Below are positions 25,811 through 34,800 of a stretch of DNA of 64,000 nt, in pieces. Origin of the DNA: an uncultured Bacteroidota bacterium (GTDB lineage: Bacteria; Bacteroidota; Bacteroidia; Chitinophagales; Saprospiraceae). The stretch spans positions 1-64,000 of the forward strand of contig CALMSX010000045.1 in NCBI GenBank assembly GCA_937872515.1, given 5' to 3'. The notes beneath the pieces were generated by a model that worked only from the letters and a program-made list of their open reading frames with translations, was not told the origin of the DNA and did not search any database. Within the stretch, counting starts at the first letter, position 1. Each line of letters starts with the position of its first letter. Made by a program: the position numbers and the translations under genes.

Positions 25811-27274
25811 ATGAAACAGTTCAGTTTATATATACTTACAATAGTTATCTTTTCACTTTCGTCTTGTACAAAAGACTTCGAAGAGATCAATAAAAATCCA
25901 AATGGACCAGAAGAAGTAACTTCCCAATTATTGCTTCCGGATGTTCAAAGAGATGTAATGGGTACCCTGTTGGGTGAAACCTGGGGCATCGGCAATATTG
26001 TTATCCAGCATACGGCTAAAAATCAATTTGTAAATGAAGACAGATATCTTTGGGGAGAAATCAATGGTATCTGGAATACATGCTATGGTAAAATGAAGGA
26101 TGTAAATAAGATAGTAGAATTGGGGGAATCTGCCAATGATAAAGGAACTCAGGCTGTTGGTATCATCATGAGGGCCTGGATGTTTTCATTGTTGACAGAT
26201 ACTTATGGTGACATACCATATTCAGAGGCAATAAGAGCAAAGGAAGGCATCTATTATACAAAATACGATAGTCAAGAAGATATTTACAATGGCATCCTTG
26301 CTGAGCTGAAAACTGCCAATGATTTGTTGGCAGGAGCTTCCGGAAAAGTAGGTGGCGACTTATTTTACGGAGGCGACCTCACCAAATGGAGGAAGTTGGC
26401 CAACTCACTTAGAGTAAGGTATTTGATAAGAATTTCTTCCAAAAAATCTCCTGCAGCAGAACTGGCTAATATACTGGCCAACCCAGCAAACAATCCTATC
26501 TTCGAATCCAATAGTGACAATGCTGTCTATCTCTATAAATCAGCATCACCGGATCAATTTCCTTTGTACACAACCAGAAGTGGATCATTCAATGAATTTA
26601 GAGCAAGTAAAACCCTACTTGACACCCTTAAAAGCCTAGGTGACCCAAGACTTACCATCTTTTTCAGGGCTACGCCGGCAACGGAATCGACAGCCAATCC
26701 TGAATTTATAGGTATACCCAATGGTTTAGACGATGTAACTGCACAAACCTATGCCGGTGGTCAGCAAAATCACTCAAGAATTGGTGCTCTCTATTATGAA
26801 GATGCCATTACTCCGAAAGGTCTAAGCATTGCCATGGGAGTAGTGATGACGTATGCAGAACTTCAATTCCTTTTGGCTGAAGCTGCCTCCAAGTCATGGA
26901 TTACAGGCAATACTGAAACATTCTACAATGCAGGTATAACTTCATCCTTCCAATTCTATGGGTTATCAGTTAGTCAAAATTACCTCTCACTTCCACAGGT
27001 AACGCTTACTGGAAATGCGACAGATGATCAGAAAAAAATTGGCTTTCAAAAGTGGATTTCATTTTTCTATCAGGGAATGGAGGCATGGTACGATTGGAGA
27101 AGAACCCGAATTCCTGCTTTGACTCCGGCAGTTTCTAATCAAAACGGTGGTAAGATACCGGTTAGATTCATCTATCCAATCATAGAACAGGCATTAAATG
27201 GCCCTAATAGAACAGAAGCTGTAAGCAGACAAGGTGGAGACGACATCAATACGTTGATGTGGTACCTCAAATAA
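25811..27274 (+). CDS. SusD/RagB family nutrient-binding outer-membrane lipoprotein
   Basis: 487 residues. Lipoprotein signal ending SLSSC with Cys19, followed by a helical TPR-like SusD fold of the SusD-like_2 class. Typical features are NPNGPEE after the lipid anchor, RAWMFSLLTDTYGDIPYSEA, LANSLRVRYLIRIS and the final MWYLK. SusD caps SusC from outside and captures the ligand. No glycosidase, sulfatase or peptidase gene follows, so this is not a classic polysaccharide utilisation locus. A strong terminator follows after about 30 nt. Confidence 0.93.
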   Translation: MKQFSLYILTIVIFSLSSCTKDFEEINKNPNGPEEVTSQLLLPDVQRDVMGTLLGETWGIGNIVIQHTAKNQFVNEDRYLWGEINGIWNTCYGKMKDVNKIVELGESANDKGTQAVGIIMRAWMFSLLTDTYGDIPYSEAIRAKEGIYYTKYDSQEDIYNGILAELKTANDLLAGASGKVGGDLFYGGDLTKWRKLANSLRVRYLIRISSKKSPAAELANILANPANNPIFESNSDNAVYLYKSASPDQFPLYTTRSGSFNEFRASKTLLDTLKSLGDPRLTIFFRATPATESTANPEFIGIPNGLDDVTAQTYAGGQQNHSRIGALYYEDAITPKGLSIAMGVVMTYAELQFLLAEAASKSWITGNTETFYNAGITSSFQFYGLSVSQNYLSLPQVTLTGNATDDQKKIGFQKWISFFYQGMEAWYDWRRTRIPALTPAVSNQNGGKIPVRFIYPIIEQALNGPNRTEAVSRQGGDDINTLMWYLK

Positions 27275-27302
27275 ACCCGAAAAGTTTATCCTCATAAATT
27301 TG

Positions 27303-27338
27303 GGGGGCGTTAATTATTATTAGCGTCCCCTTTTTTTT
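27303..27338 (+). terminator. Intrinsic terminator of susCD
   Basis: A 12-bp stem with two G:U pairs (27303-27314 with 27319-27330, loop TATT) is followed by eight T (27331-27338), 29 nt past the susD stop. Confidence 0.92.
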
Positions 27339-27395
27339 TACATTAAAGACCAATTATTTAATATTATGTTTTTCAATAATATGTTTACAAAAAGG

Positions 27396-27403
27396 TAAAT
27401 TTG
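27396..27403 (+). promoter_or_regulatory. TAnnTTTG -7 element for phoH
   Basis: TAAATTTG, 18 nt ahead of the ATG at 27422. It overlaps the possible TTG start at 27401, which argues for the ATG as true start. No -33 TTG is evident. Confidence 0.45.
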
Positions 27404-27421
27404 GTTAACAAAATTTATCAT

Positions 27422-28741
27422 ATGAGAAAGATCTTTGTATTGGACACTTCTGTTTTGGTCTTCGACCACGAATGCATTTATCAATTTGAAGAGCACGATC
27501 TGGTGATTCCTATTTCCGTTTTAGAGGAACTTGATAAGTTGAAAAAAGGAAATGATGCGGTTCACTTTAATGCACGTGAATTGATTCGAAAACTTGCCAG
27601 GTTGGCTGATGAAACCTTTTTAGACAATTGGGTACCCATTGCACAAGGAAAGGGAAAAATAAAAATATACAATGAAACAGGAAGGCAGCTTGAAAAAAAT
27701 GCGGAATCCATTTTTGGAGTCAATAAAAATGACCATAGAATCCTAAATACTGCCATGTTATTGCAACAAGAAGAAAAACAATCTAAGGTTTATTTAGTAA
27801 CCAAAGACATTAATCTGAGGCTTAAAGGAAAATCAATTGGTATAGAAGCTCAAGATTATTTATCGGGGCAGGTAAAAGATACTGACACAATTGCGAAAAA
27901 CCATATTGAAGTTGATAACCTATCTAGTGATCTTATTCAAAAAATATTTCAATACAGAAGCGTACCTGAAGATGGTCTTCTTGGTCTAAACAAACTGGCG
28001 AATGGCTATTATACACTTAATAATTGTCAATCAACCGCTAACGTCAGATATGAACAGCAGACAGACCAAATAATAAGAGTTGATCACCTTTATGCTTATG
28101 GGGTAGCCCCCAAAAATACAGAACAGGCTTTTGCATTAGATGCCTTGCTCAATGAAGAAATAAAAGTTGTTGCCATCCAGGGAGTAGCAGGTACAGGTAA
28201 GACACTTCTGGCTTTGGCAGCGGCGTTGGAACAAAACAAAAAATATGAACAAATCATCCTTTCCCGTCCTATTGTTCCACTCAGCAATAGAGACATCGGT
28301 TTTCTACCTGGTGATGCAGAAGATAAAATAGCACCCTATATGATGCCTTTGTGGGACAATTTAAAACTTATAAAAACCATCAACAAGGAAACTTCCAGAA
28401 AAAGTTGCAGTATAGATAAAATGAAAACTGAAGGAAAAATCGAAGTAACTGCTTTGACTTATATTAGAGGAAGATCTCTTTCCAATACGTTTTTTATAAT
28501 TGACGAAGCTCAAAATCTCACACCTCATGAGATTAAAACAATAATAACCAGGGCTGGAGAAGGAACCAAAATTGTCTTTACAGGTGACATTTACCAGATT
28601 GATTCACCATATCTGGATGAGAAAAGCAATGGCCTAAGTTATATTATTGATAGACTTCGAGGTCAAAAGTTATTTGCTTGTGTTCATTTAGAAAAAGGAG
28701 AGCGGAGTGAACTTTCCGATATGGCCAACAAATTATTATAG
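27422..28741 (+). CDS. PIN domain plus PhoH ATPase (PhoH2-type) protein
   Basis: About 439 residues. An N-terminal PIN nuclease domain (about 1-140) starts MRKIFVLDTSVLVFD with the acidic residue D8; a PhoH-type ATPase domain (about 225-439) has the Walker A motif GVAGTGKT and Walker B FIIDEAQN. PhoH2 proteins unwind and cleave RNA. The name comes from a phosphate-starvation gene in E. coli, but the PIN fusion is not itself evidence of phosphate control. The ATG at 27422 is favoured over the TTG at 27401. It lies between the susCD terminator and a bidirectional terminator, so it is monocistronic. Confidence 0.92.
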   Translation: MRKIFVLDTSVLVFDHECIYQFEEHDLVIPISVLEELDKLKKGNDAVHFNARELIRKLARLADETFLDNWVPIAQGKGKIKIYNETGRQLEKNAESIFGVNKNDHRILNTAMLLQQEEKQSKVYLVTKDINLRLKGKSIGIEAQDYLSGQVKDTDTIAKNHIEVDNLSSDLIQKIFQYRSVPEDGLLGLNKLANGYYTLNNCQSTANVRYEQQTDQIIRVDHLYAYGVAPKNTEQAFALDALLNEEIKVVAIQGVAGTGKTLLALAAALEQNKKYEQIILSRPIVPLSNRDIGFLPGDAEDKIAPYMMPLWDNLKLIKTINKETSRKSCSIDKMKTEGKIEVTALTYIRGRSLSNTFFIIDEAQNLTPHEIKTIITRAGEGTKIVFTGDIYQIDSPYLDEKSNGLSYIIDRLRGQKLFACVHLEKGERSELSDMANKLL

Positions 28742-28752
28742 GGGCCTTTTTT

Positions 28753-28793
28753 AAAAAAGAAGAAGCGGCACCGTTCTTCAATGGCGCCACTTC
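28753..28793 (-). terminator. Bidirectional terminator between phoH and a TonB receptor gene
   Basis: An 11-bp stem with two wobble pairs (28762-28772 with 28783-28793) joins a 10-nt loop. On the minus strand it is followed by a pyrimidine-rich tract including six T (28758-28753). It lies between convergent genes and may serve both. Confidence 0.75.
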
Positions 28794-28815
28794 TTTGAAA
28801 AATTAAATACAGTAT

Positions 28816-31746
28816 CTATTTAATAAAATAATTAACCGATAGCCCTATGGATGAGCCCAGAAAATTATTTTCTATCACGTAAGTCTGCCCTTTATACTCA
28901 ATATTTTTTTCAAGTACCGGATTCAAAATGTTTTTGGCAGAAAACCCGATTTGATAATTACTTCCAATTCGTTTACTAAGTGTGAAGTTCATCAGAGGAA
29001 AAGGCTTTTCATAAACATCAGGTACAGCAGAAAGTGAAATGTTGTATAACTTTCTACCTGAAATATTAAAAGACAAGGCTGAATCCCAGCCAAGATCTTT
29101 ATCTGAATAGGAAAGGATGCAATTAACAATGTATGGGGCCTGACTTTGAAATGGTCGAACAGTCTGATTGTAAGATGGATCAATGGTTTGAGAAGCTTTC
29201 AGTTCTGCCGCCGGAATCTTATATTCAGACTCAATAAAAGCCAAATTTGTAGTCAAAAATAAATTGGCAAGCTTTGGGGAAATAAATGATAAACTTTTTC
29301 TCAACTCTAATTCTATACCATAGACTTCAGACTCATCGATATTGACATAACCCAGTTCCGGGATGGTTGCAGTAGGAGAGAAAGTTCGCAGTATAGGGTT
29401 GTTAAACTTCTTATAAAATGCACTGACCGCAATCAATTCACCCAATTCAGGATAAAGTTCATACCTAAAGTCGTAATTGTGAATAATGGTGCGCTGCAAG
29501 CCCGGATTTCCAATGTTAAAAAATCCATTTTTAGTGTCAAACTGTTCAAATGGAGCCAGCTCTCTCATATTGGGCCTGGCCAATGTGCGACTTGCCGCAA
29601 GTCGTAAATTAGATTTTTCAGTAAGTTTGTAGATTACATTTCCTGAATACAACAAATCTGCCAAATCCAATTTACTCGGCTCTAACAAGGTATCCCTACT
29701 TTCTACAAATAAATTTGTGGTTTCGAGCCTCGCACCAGCCACCAGTTTAATTCTGGATGTCAATTCGTACACAGCCATTAAATAGGCTGCTCCGATTTCC
29801 TGGGTTCCGCTATAGAAGTTTTTATTGTTGATCTGATTGATATAATGATAACCAATGGTATATCTATTAATATTGCCTCCAACATCGTAGGTGGTATCTA
29901 TAACACCAAAATTTGCATAGTCAAAATATTTTTGAGGGTCACCTCCCTGCGCATTAAAACTTAAAAAGGAAGGTACTCCACCATGGCGAGTGTGCTGAAA
30001 TTGATATTCAGAAAAGTCCCTTTCTGATCTTGAATACAATCCACCAAACTTTATAATATTGGCACTCCCCTGTTTGCCGTTGGTAAGGAAAGGAATGGTG
30101 ATGTCAATTTTACTTTCATAGTTGTTGTCATTCAGATCTCTGAAGAAATGAAAAGGCGGTCTGAACTCTGCATCATTGATTCCATAAATAGTTTCACCAT
30201 CTTCTTCATATTGAATATAGGCAAAATACCTGGAGTCAGGCTCTGATTGAAGTGATTTATTGGCCAGCACGTTCCATAATATCTCTACATCGTTCCATCC
30301 AGGAAAAAAGTGCTTTCCACTCAATTGGAGCGACTGACTGTTTCTTCGGATAAATTCAAGAGAATTGGTATTGTATTGCGCATTCGGCGAGGACAATTGT
30401 CCGGTGAAACTGCCATATTGAGTTCGACCCACAATATCCGTGTCATTATTGTAAATACCATTTACTGAAACAGAATGATTGTTTCCTATTTTGTATGCCA
30501 GGTTGGCAAGCAAACCAAGATGGGGTGTTTCTGTACTTTTATTCTCTTTTAATTCCTGGTAGGTAAACAATGAATTACCATTATTGGTATAGGTATTTAC
30601 CGAACCATTTTCATAATGAGCATATTCATTTGAATAGTTGCCTCCCAATGAGAATCCCAGCGTATTGTTTCCAAATCTATAGCTGTTGCCTACAGAAAAG
30701 TTTAATCCATGGTTCAACGGTGTTTTTTTCATGGTCGGTGTAAACACATTGCTCAACTGCCTGGAGGATTCATTCAACAAAGACCTCAGATCATTGTATT
30801 CTGATTCTTTTTTACGAGCATTCAGGTAAGCCGTTTGAGATAATTGACTTCTATTTTCTTCACTCAATAAAATAGAGGGTAGGGCCCTTCCACCATCATC
30901 TATTCCCAACCAGTCTTTTTTGCCAGCATCATTGCCGTGTCCCAAAAAATCATTGATGCCATTCGTTTGTGAATTATAAGAACCACTCAATCCCACCTGT
31001 AGAGTAAATCTGGACGGAAAGGATTTGGTTGACACATTGACCAGCCCACCCGTAAAGTTTCCAGGCAAGTCGGGCGTAAATGTTTTTAGCGTAATAATAT
31101 TTTCTATCATGGATGAAGGTATCAAATCCAGACTTGAACTATTTCTATAAGGATCTGTACTTGGCATTGTCATACCATTAAGCTGAGAAATGGAATACCT
31201 ATCGCCCAAGCCCCTCATTACTATGTATTTCCCATTTTCGACAACAGCTCCCGGAGTCTGTTTCATGGCATCAGCGGCATTGGATACTGCTGTTTTTGAA
31301 ATTTGTTGAGATGACAGGCCATCCTGAATATTAAAGGCCTTTCTTTGCAAAGTAATAAGAGCTGCCTCCGTATTTGTTACTTTTGACGCGGTAATTACAA
31401 CTTCATTGAGTTCAAGAGATTCTTCTTCAAGGATAAAATCCAGCAGATTTTCTTTTTTACTACTTATTTCAAATCCCTGAACTTCTACTTTTTGATAGGA
31501 CACATAGCTGGCAACTATATTATAAATACCTGCCTTTAAATCCAGCTGATAATTGCCATCAAAATCAGTTGATGTGCCTGTAACCAGCGCTCCGCCTGAC
31601 ATGACCTCAACGCCTGCTCCAATTAATGGCTCACCCGTTTTTTTATCAACAATTTTACCGGAAAGGGCATAACTACTTTGGGAGAAGCCCATTGCTTTGA
31701 CCATCAACAGGCAAAGCACAATAATCGTGTATTTTATTGGTTTCAT
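28816..31746 (-). CDS. TonB-dependent receptor, RGLGDRY type (second copy)
   Basis: 976 residues. Signal peptide (about 1-22), carboxypeptidase-like regulatory domain (about 28-110), plug with the motif VMRGLGDRYSISQLNG, the LPGNFTGGLVNVSTKSFP segment, LGIDDGGRALPS, and a barrel ending SVNYFIK. It is a paralogue of the receptor at 14219-16966. It follows the gene of a triplicated beta-helix protein on the same strand, with a perfect terminator-like hairpin in the 67-nt gap. The ligand is unknown; the neighbours (phosphatases, SusCD, phosphonate genes) make a phosphorus compound a reasonable guess. Confidence 0.9.
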   Translation of the reverse strand: MKPIKYTIIVLCLLMVKAMGFSQSSYALSGKIVDKKTGEPLIGAGVEVMSGGALVTGTSTDFDGNYQLDLKAGIYNIVASYVSYQKVEVQGFEISSKKENLLDFILEEESLELNEVVITASKVTNTEAALITLQRKAFNIQDGLSSQQISKTAVSNAADAMKQTPGAVVENGKYIVMRGLGDRYSISQLNGMTMPSTDPYRNSSSLDLIPSSMIENIITLKTFTPDLPGNFTGGLVNVSTKSFPSRFTLQVGLSGSYNSQTNGINDFLGHGNDAGKKDWLGIDDGGRALPSILLSEENRSQLSQTAYLNARKKESEYNDLRSLLNESSRQLSNVFTPTMKKTPLNHGLNFSVGNSYRFGNNTLGFSLGGNYSNEYAHYENGSVNTYTNNGNSLFTYQELKENKSTETPHLGLLANLAYKIGNNHSVSVNGIYNNDTDIVGRTQYGSFTGQLSSPNAQYNTNSLEFIRRNSQSLQLSGKHFFPGWNDVEILWNVLANKSLQSEPDSRYFAYIQYEEDGETIYGINDAEFRPPFHFFRDLNDNNYESKIDITIPFLTNGKQGSANIIKFGGLYSRSERDFSEYQFQHTRHGGVPSFLSFNAQGGDPQKYFDYANFGVIDTTYDVGGNINRYTIGYHYINQINNKNFYSGTQEIGAAYLMAVYELTSRIKLVAGARLETTNLFVESRDTLLEPSKLDLADLLYSGNVIYKLTEKSNLRLAASRTLARPNMRELAPFEQFDTKNGFFNIGNPGLQRTIIHNYDFRYELYPELGELIAVSAFYKKFNNPILRTFSPTATIPELGYVNIDESEVYGIELELRKSLSFISPKLANLFLTTNLAFIESEYKIPAAELKASQTIDPSYNQTVRPFQSQAPYIVNCILSYSDKDLGWDSALSFNISGRKLYNISLSAVPDVYEKPFPLMNFTLSKRIGSNYQIGFSAKNILNPVLEKNIEYKGQTYVIENNFLGSSIGLSVNYFIK

Positions 31747-31763
31747 ACTGTATTAATTTTAAA

Positions 31764-31796
31764 ATAAAAAAAGCAGTTCCTCCTAAGAGGAACTGC
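31764..31796 (-). terminator. Terminator-like hairpin between triplicated beta-helix gene and receptor gene
   Basis: A perfect 10-bp stem (31773-31782 with 31787-31796, loop CTAA) is followed on the minus strand by seven T (31772-31766) and more T-rich sequence. It lies 17 nt past the upstream stop and 26 nt before the receptor start. The same arrangement exists at 16978-17018. Confidence 0.85.
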
Positions 31797-31813
31797 CGAC
31801 CGTTAAATTACTT

Positions 31814-34800
31814 CTATTCAACAATTAGTTTTTTGGTTGTGGTATTTCCTGCGTTATCATAAAAACGTATCAAATACATTCCTTTAGACAGCTGCATCAC
31901 ATCCAACGTATGTTCTTTTTCCGAACCCACATTTGAATCCATAGCCTTTTTACCATCGATGGTGTAGATTTCAACTTTTACAATTTGGGTTGCCGCTGAT
32001 TTTACAACCACTGAGGTTGAAGCAGGGTTGGGATACACTGAAATCTCATTGTTCCACTCCTCTTCACCGGTAGCAACCGTACAAATCGTAGGAGATGTAA
32101 CCAGGTGATTGTTTTTTGCAAGTGTTGTCCAATTTCTGATCCATAATTCTTCCCATGATTCACCAAAAGCTCCTTTAAATGGCACCGCGCTAAAAAATGC
32201 ATCGCTGCCACTTATTGATGACAATTCAGTAGTATAGGCTGATCCTGAACTGCAGGCACGAGGATCCAACTTATTGTCTTGTCCTCTGCTAATTGATGCT
32301 ATCAATGGATCTTCAACTGAAGTTTTATTATTCAACAAGTGGTTGATCAAAGCCGCTGCATCCTTTTCTTCTGCTGCTGATCCAACTCTTATGATTCCTT
32401 CAGCACTTGCATCCAGTTTTGCTCCTGTTTTAAAGAAGATATTGTTAAGCAGTTTCAATTCCCCTGCTACCAATTTACTATAGGCATCGTTGACTCCTGC
32501 AGCCTTATCCTGCACTTCGATGAATTTTCCTTTTTGCTCCATCAATATACTGTTGGCAATAGTTCCGGCCGTACCAGCTCTCAAATTCCATCCAACAGGA
32601 TTGGCAGCAGTAGCATTTAATCCTGATCCAATGTGTGTCCAGTTGTACACTGTTGGATTAGAATAGGGGGTTAGATCGTCAGGTGTGGTACCATCAAATT
32701 CACCTCCCGAGTCCGCTACATCGTCTCTCTGAATGCTAAACCAAAACTGTCCTTTACCTGTACATACTTCATCCCAATCATAAGAATCATCTTCTGTAAA
32801 TGCAACTACTGCATATTTCAAATTTGGAGCTCCTCCGAAAAATTCGATTCCATCATCAGAGTTTGCATAGATTTCAACAAATTCCAATTTCGTGCCGCTT
32901 CCAACTGCTGCCAATGAAAGTCCGTTCAATTCGCTTCCTGAAGCGATCTGTCTGCCTCCGTGACGAATAGAAACATATTTTAAAACACCAGAATTATCGG
33001 CATTGTCGGTACCACCGTACAAACCTCTTGGCTCTGTTGTTGGAATTCCTTCAAGGTTTACCTCCGGATTACCATTTTTCTGAGTAATACCTTTACCAAG
33101 AATAGCCAAGCCACCCCACAATGCATTGTCTTTAGGCCCCAGATCTGTTGGATCATTTACATTGTCATCTTCAGCAGTGAAAATAATAGGAGCATCTTCA
33201 GTACCTTCAGCAAATATTTTTCCACCTCTTGCAATAATTAAAGCCGATGGATTGCCTATGTCAGGTCTTGGCGTAAATTTCACTACGGTACCTGCCTCAA
33301 TGGTCAATGTTGCACAATCTTCAACAAAAGTCAGACCGTCTACAACATAAACATTATCCCTGGTCCAGGTCACATTTTCACAAGCTTTGATAGAATTGTC
33401 GTTTACTAAAACCACATTAGGTTCACTCAAATCTTTTAAGTGACCATTTCTGTCAAGTGCAGACCAGCCGTCAATCCACAAACCTGCGGCGAATTCCGGG
33501 AAAGCACCTTTATAGTTAACAGTGGTGAAAAATCCATCTGTTGGATAAGTTGCCAGCTCTTTAACTGTATTTTCATTTGACGTTGGTCTTGGATCCAATG
33601 CTCCATCTTGTACTCTTGAAATGGATTTGATACCAGGATTGCCAATTTTGTTCTTGTTGGTAGTGAGATGAGATACCAGTGCTGTGGCTTCTTTGTCTTC
33701 TGCTGCAGAACCTACTCTTATAATTCCCGCCGCATCCATCGTTGTAAATGCACTGATTTCATAAAAAAGGTTACTCATTAATTTCAGCTCACCTGCTACT
33801 AACTTTGAATAGGCATCATTAACACCAGCTGCCTTATCCTGCACTTCCAATCCTTTTGATTTGGTAGAAACCAGGATGCTATTGGCCAAAGTACCAGCTG
33901 TACCTGCTCTTAGATTCCATCCAACCGGGTTGGCAGCCGTACCTGTAGGACCTGAACCAATATGAGTCCAGTTATAAACAGATGGATTGGAGTAAGGTGT
34001 AAGATCATCAGGTGTAGTACCATCAAACTCGCCGCCTGAATCCGCTACATCATCTCTTTGAATACTAAACCAAAATTGTCCCTTTCCTGTATAAATTTCA
34101 TCCCAGTCATAGGAATCATCTTCTGCAAAAGCAACCACTGCGTACTTCAAATTGGGTGCACCTCCAAAAAACTCAATACCGTCATCAGAGTTGGCATAAA
34201 TTTCAATATATTCCAATTTGGTCCCACTACCTACAGCTGCAAGTGAAAGTCCATTCAATTCGCTTCCAGAAGCAATTTGTCTTCCTCCATGGCGAATAGA
34301 TACATATTTTAATACACCGGAATTGTCGGCATTGTCTGCACCACCATATAATCCTCGCGGTTCAGTAGTAGGTATTCCTTCGAGGTTAACTTCAGCATTA
34401 CCATTTTTTTGAGTAACGCCTCTACCCAGAATAGCCAAACCTCCCCATAATGCATTGTCCTTAGGCCCAAGATCTGTTGGGTCATTTACATCATCATCTT
34501 CGGCTGTGAAGATAATTGGAGCATCAATGGTTCCTTCTGCAAATATTTTGCCTCCTCTTGATACAATCAATGCTGAAGGATTTCCAATGTCTGGTCGTGG
34601 CGTAAACTTAACCACTGTACCTGCTTCGATAGTGAGCGTAGCACAATCTTCAATAAAGGTAAGTCCATCCACTATATAAACATTGTCCTTGGTCCAGGTT
34701 ACATTTTCGCATGGATTGATGGAATTATCATTTACCAAAACAACATTGGGCTGACTCAGGTCTTTAAGGTGTCCGTTTCTATCAAGAGCAGACCAACCTT

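Noticed and set aside
22490..27274. Polysaccharide utilisation locus around susCD
   Set aside because: No glycoside hydrolase, lyase, sulfatase or hybrid two-component regulator is next to the pair; the neighbours are phosphatases.
27422..28741. phoH as evidence for phosphate regulation of the region
   Set aside because: The name is historical; PIN-PhoH proteins act on RNA, and the gene is isolated by terminators on both sides.
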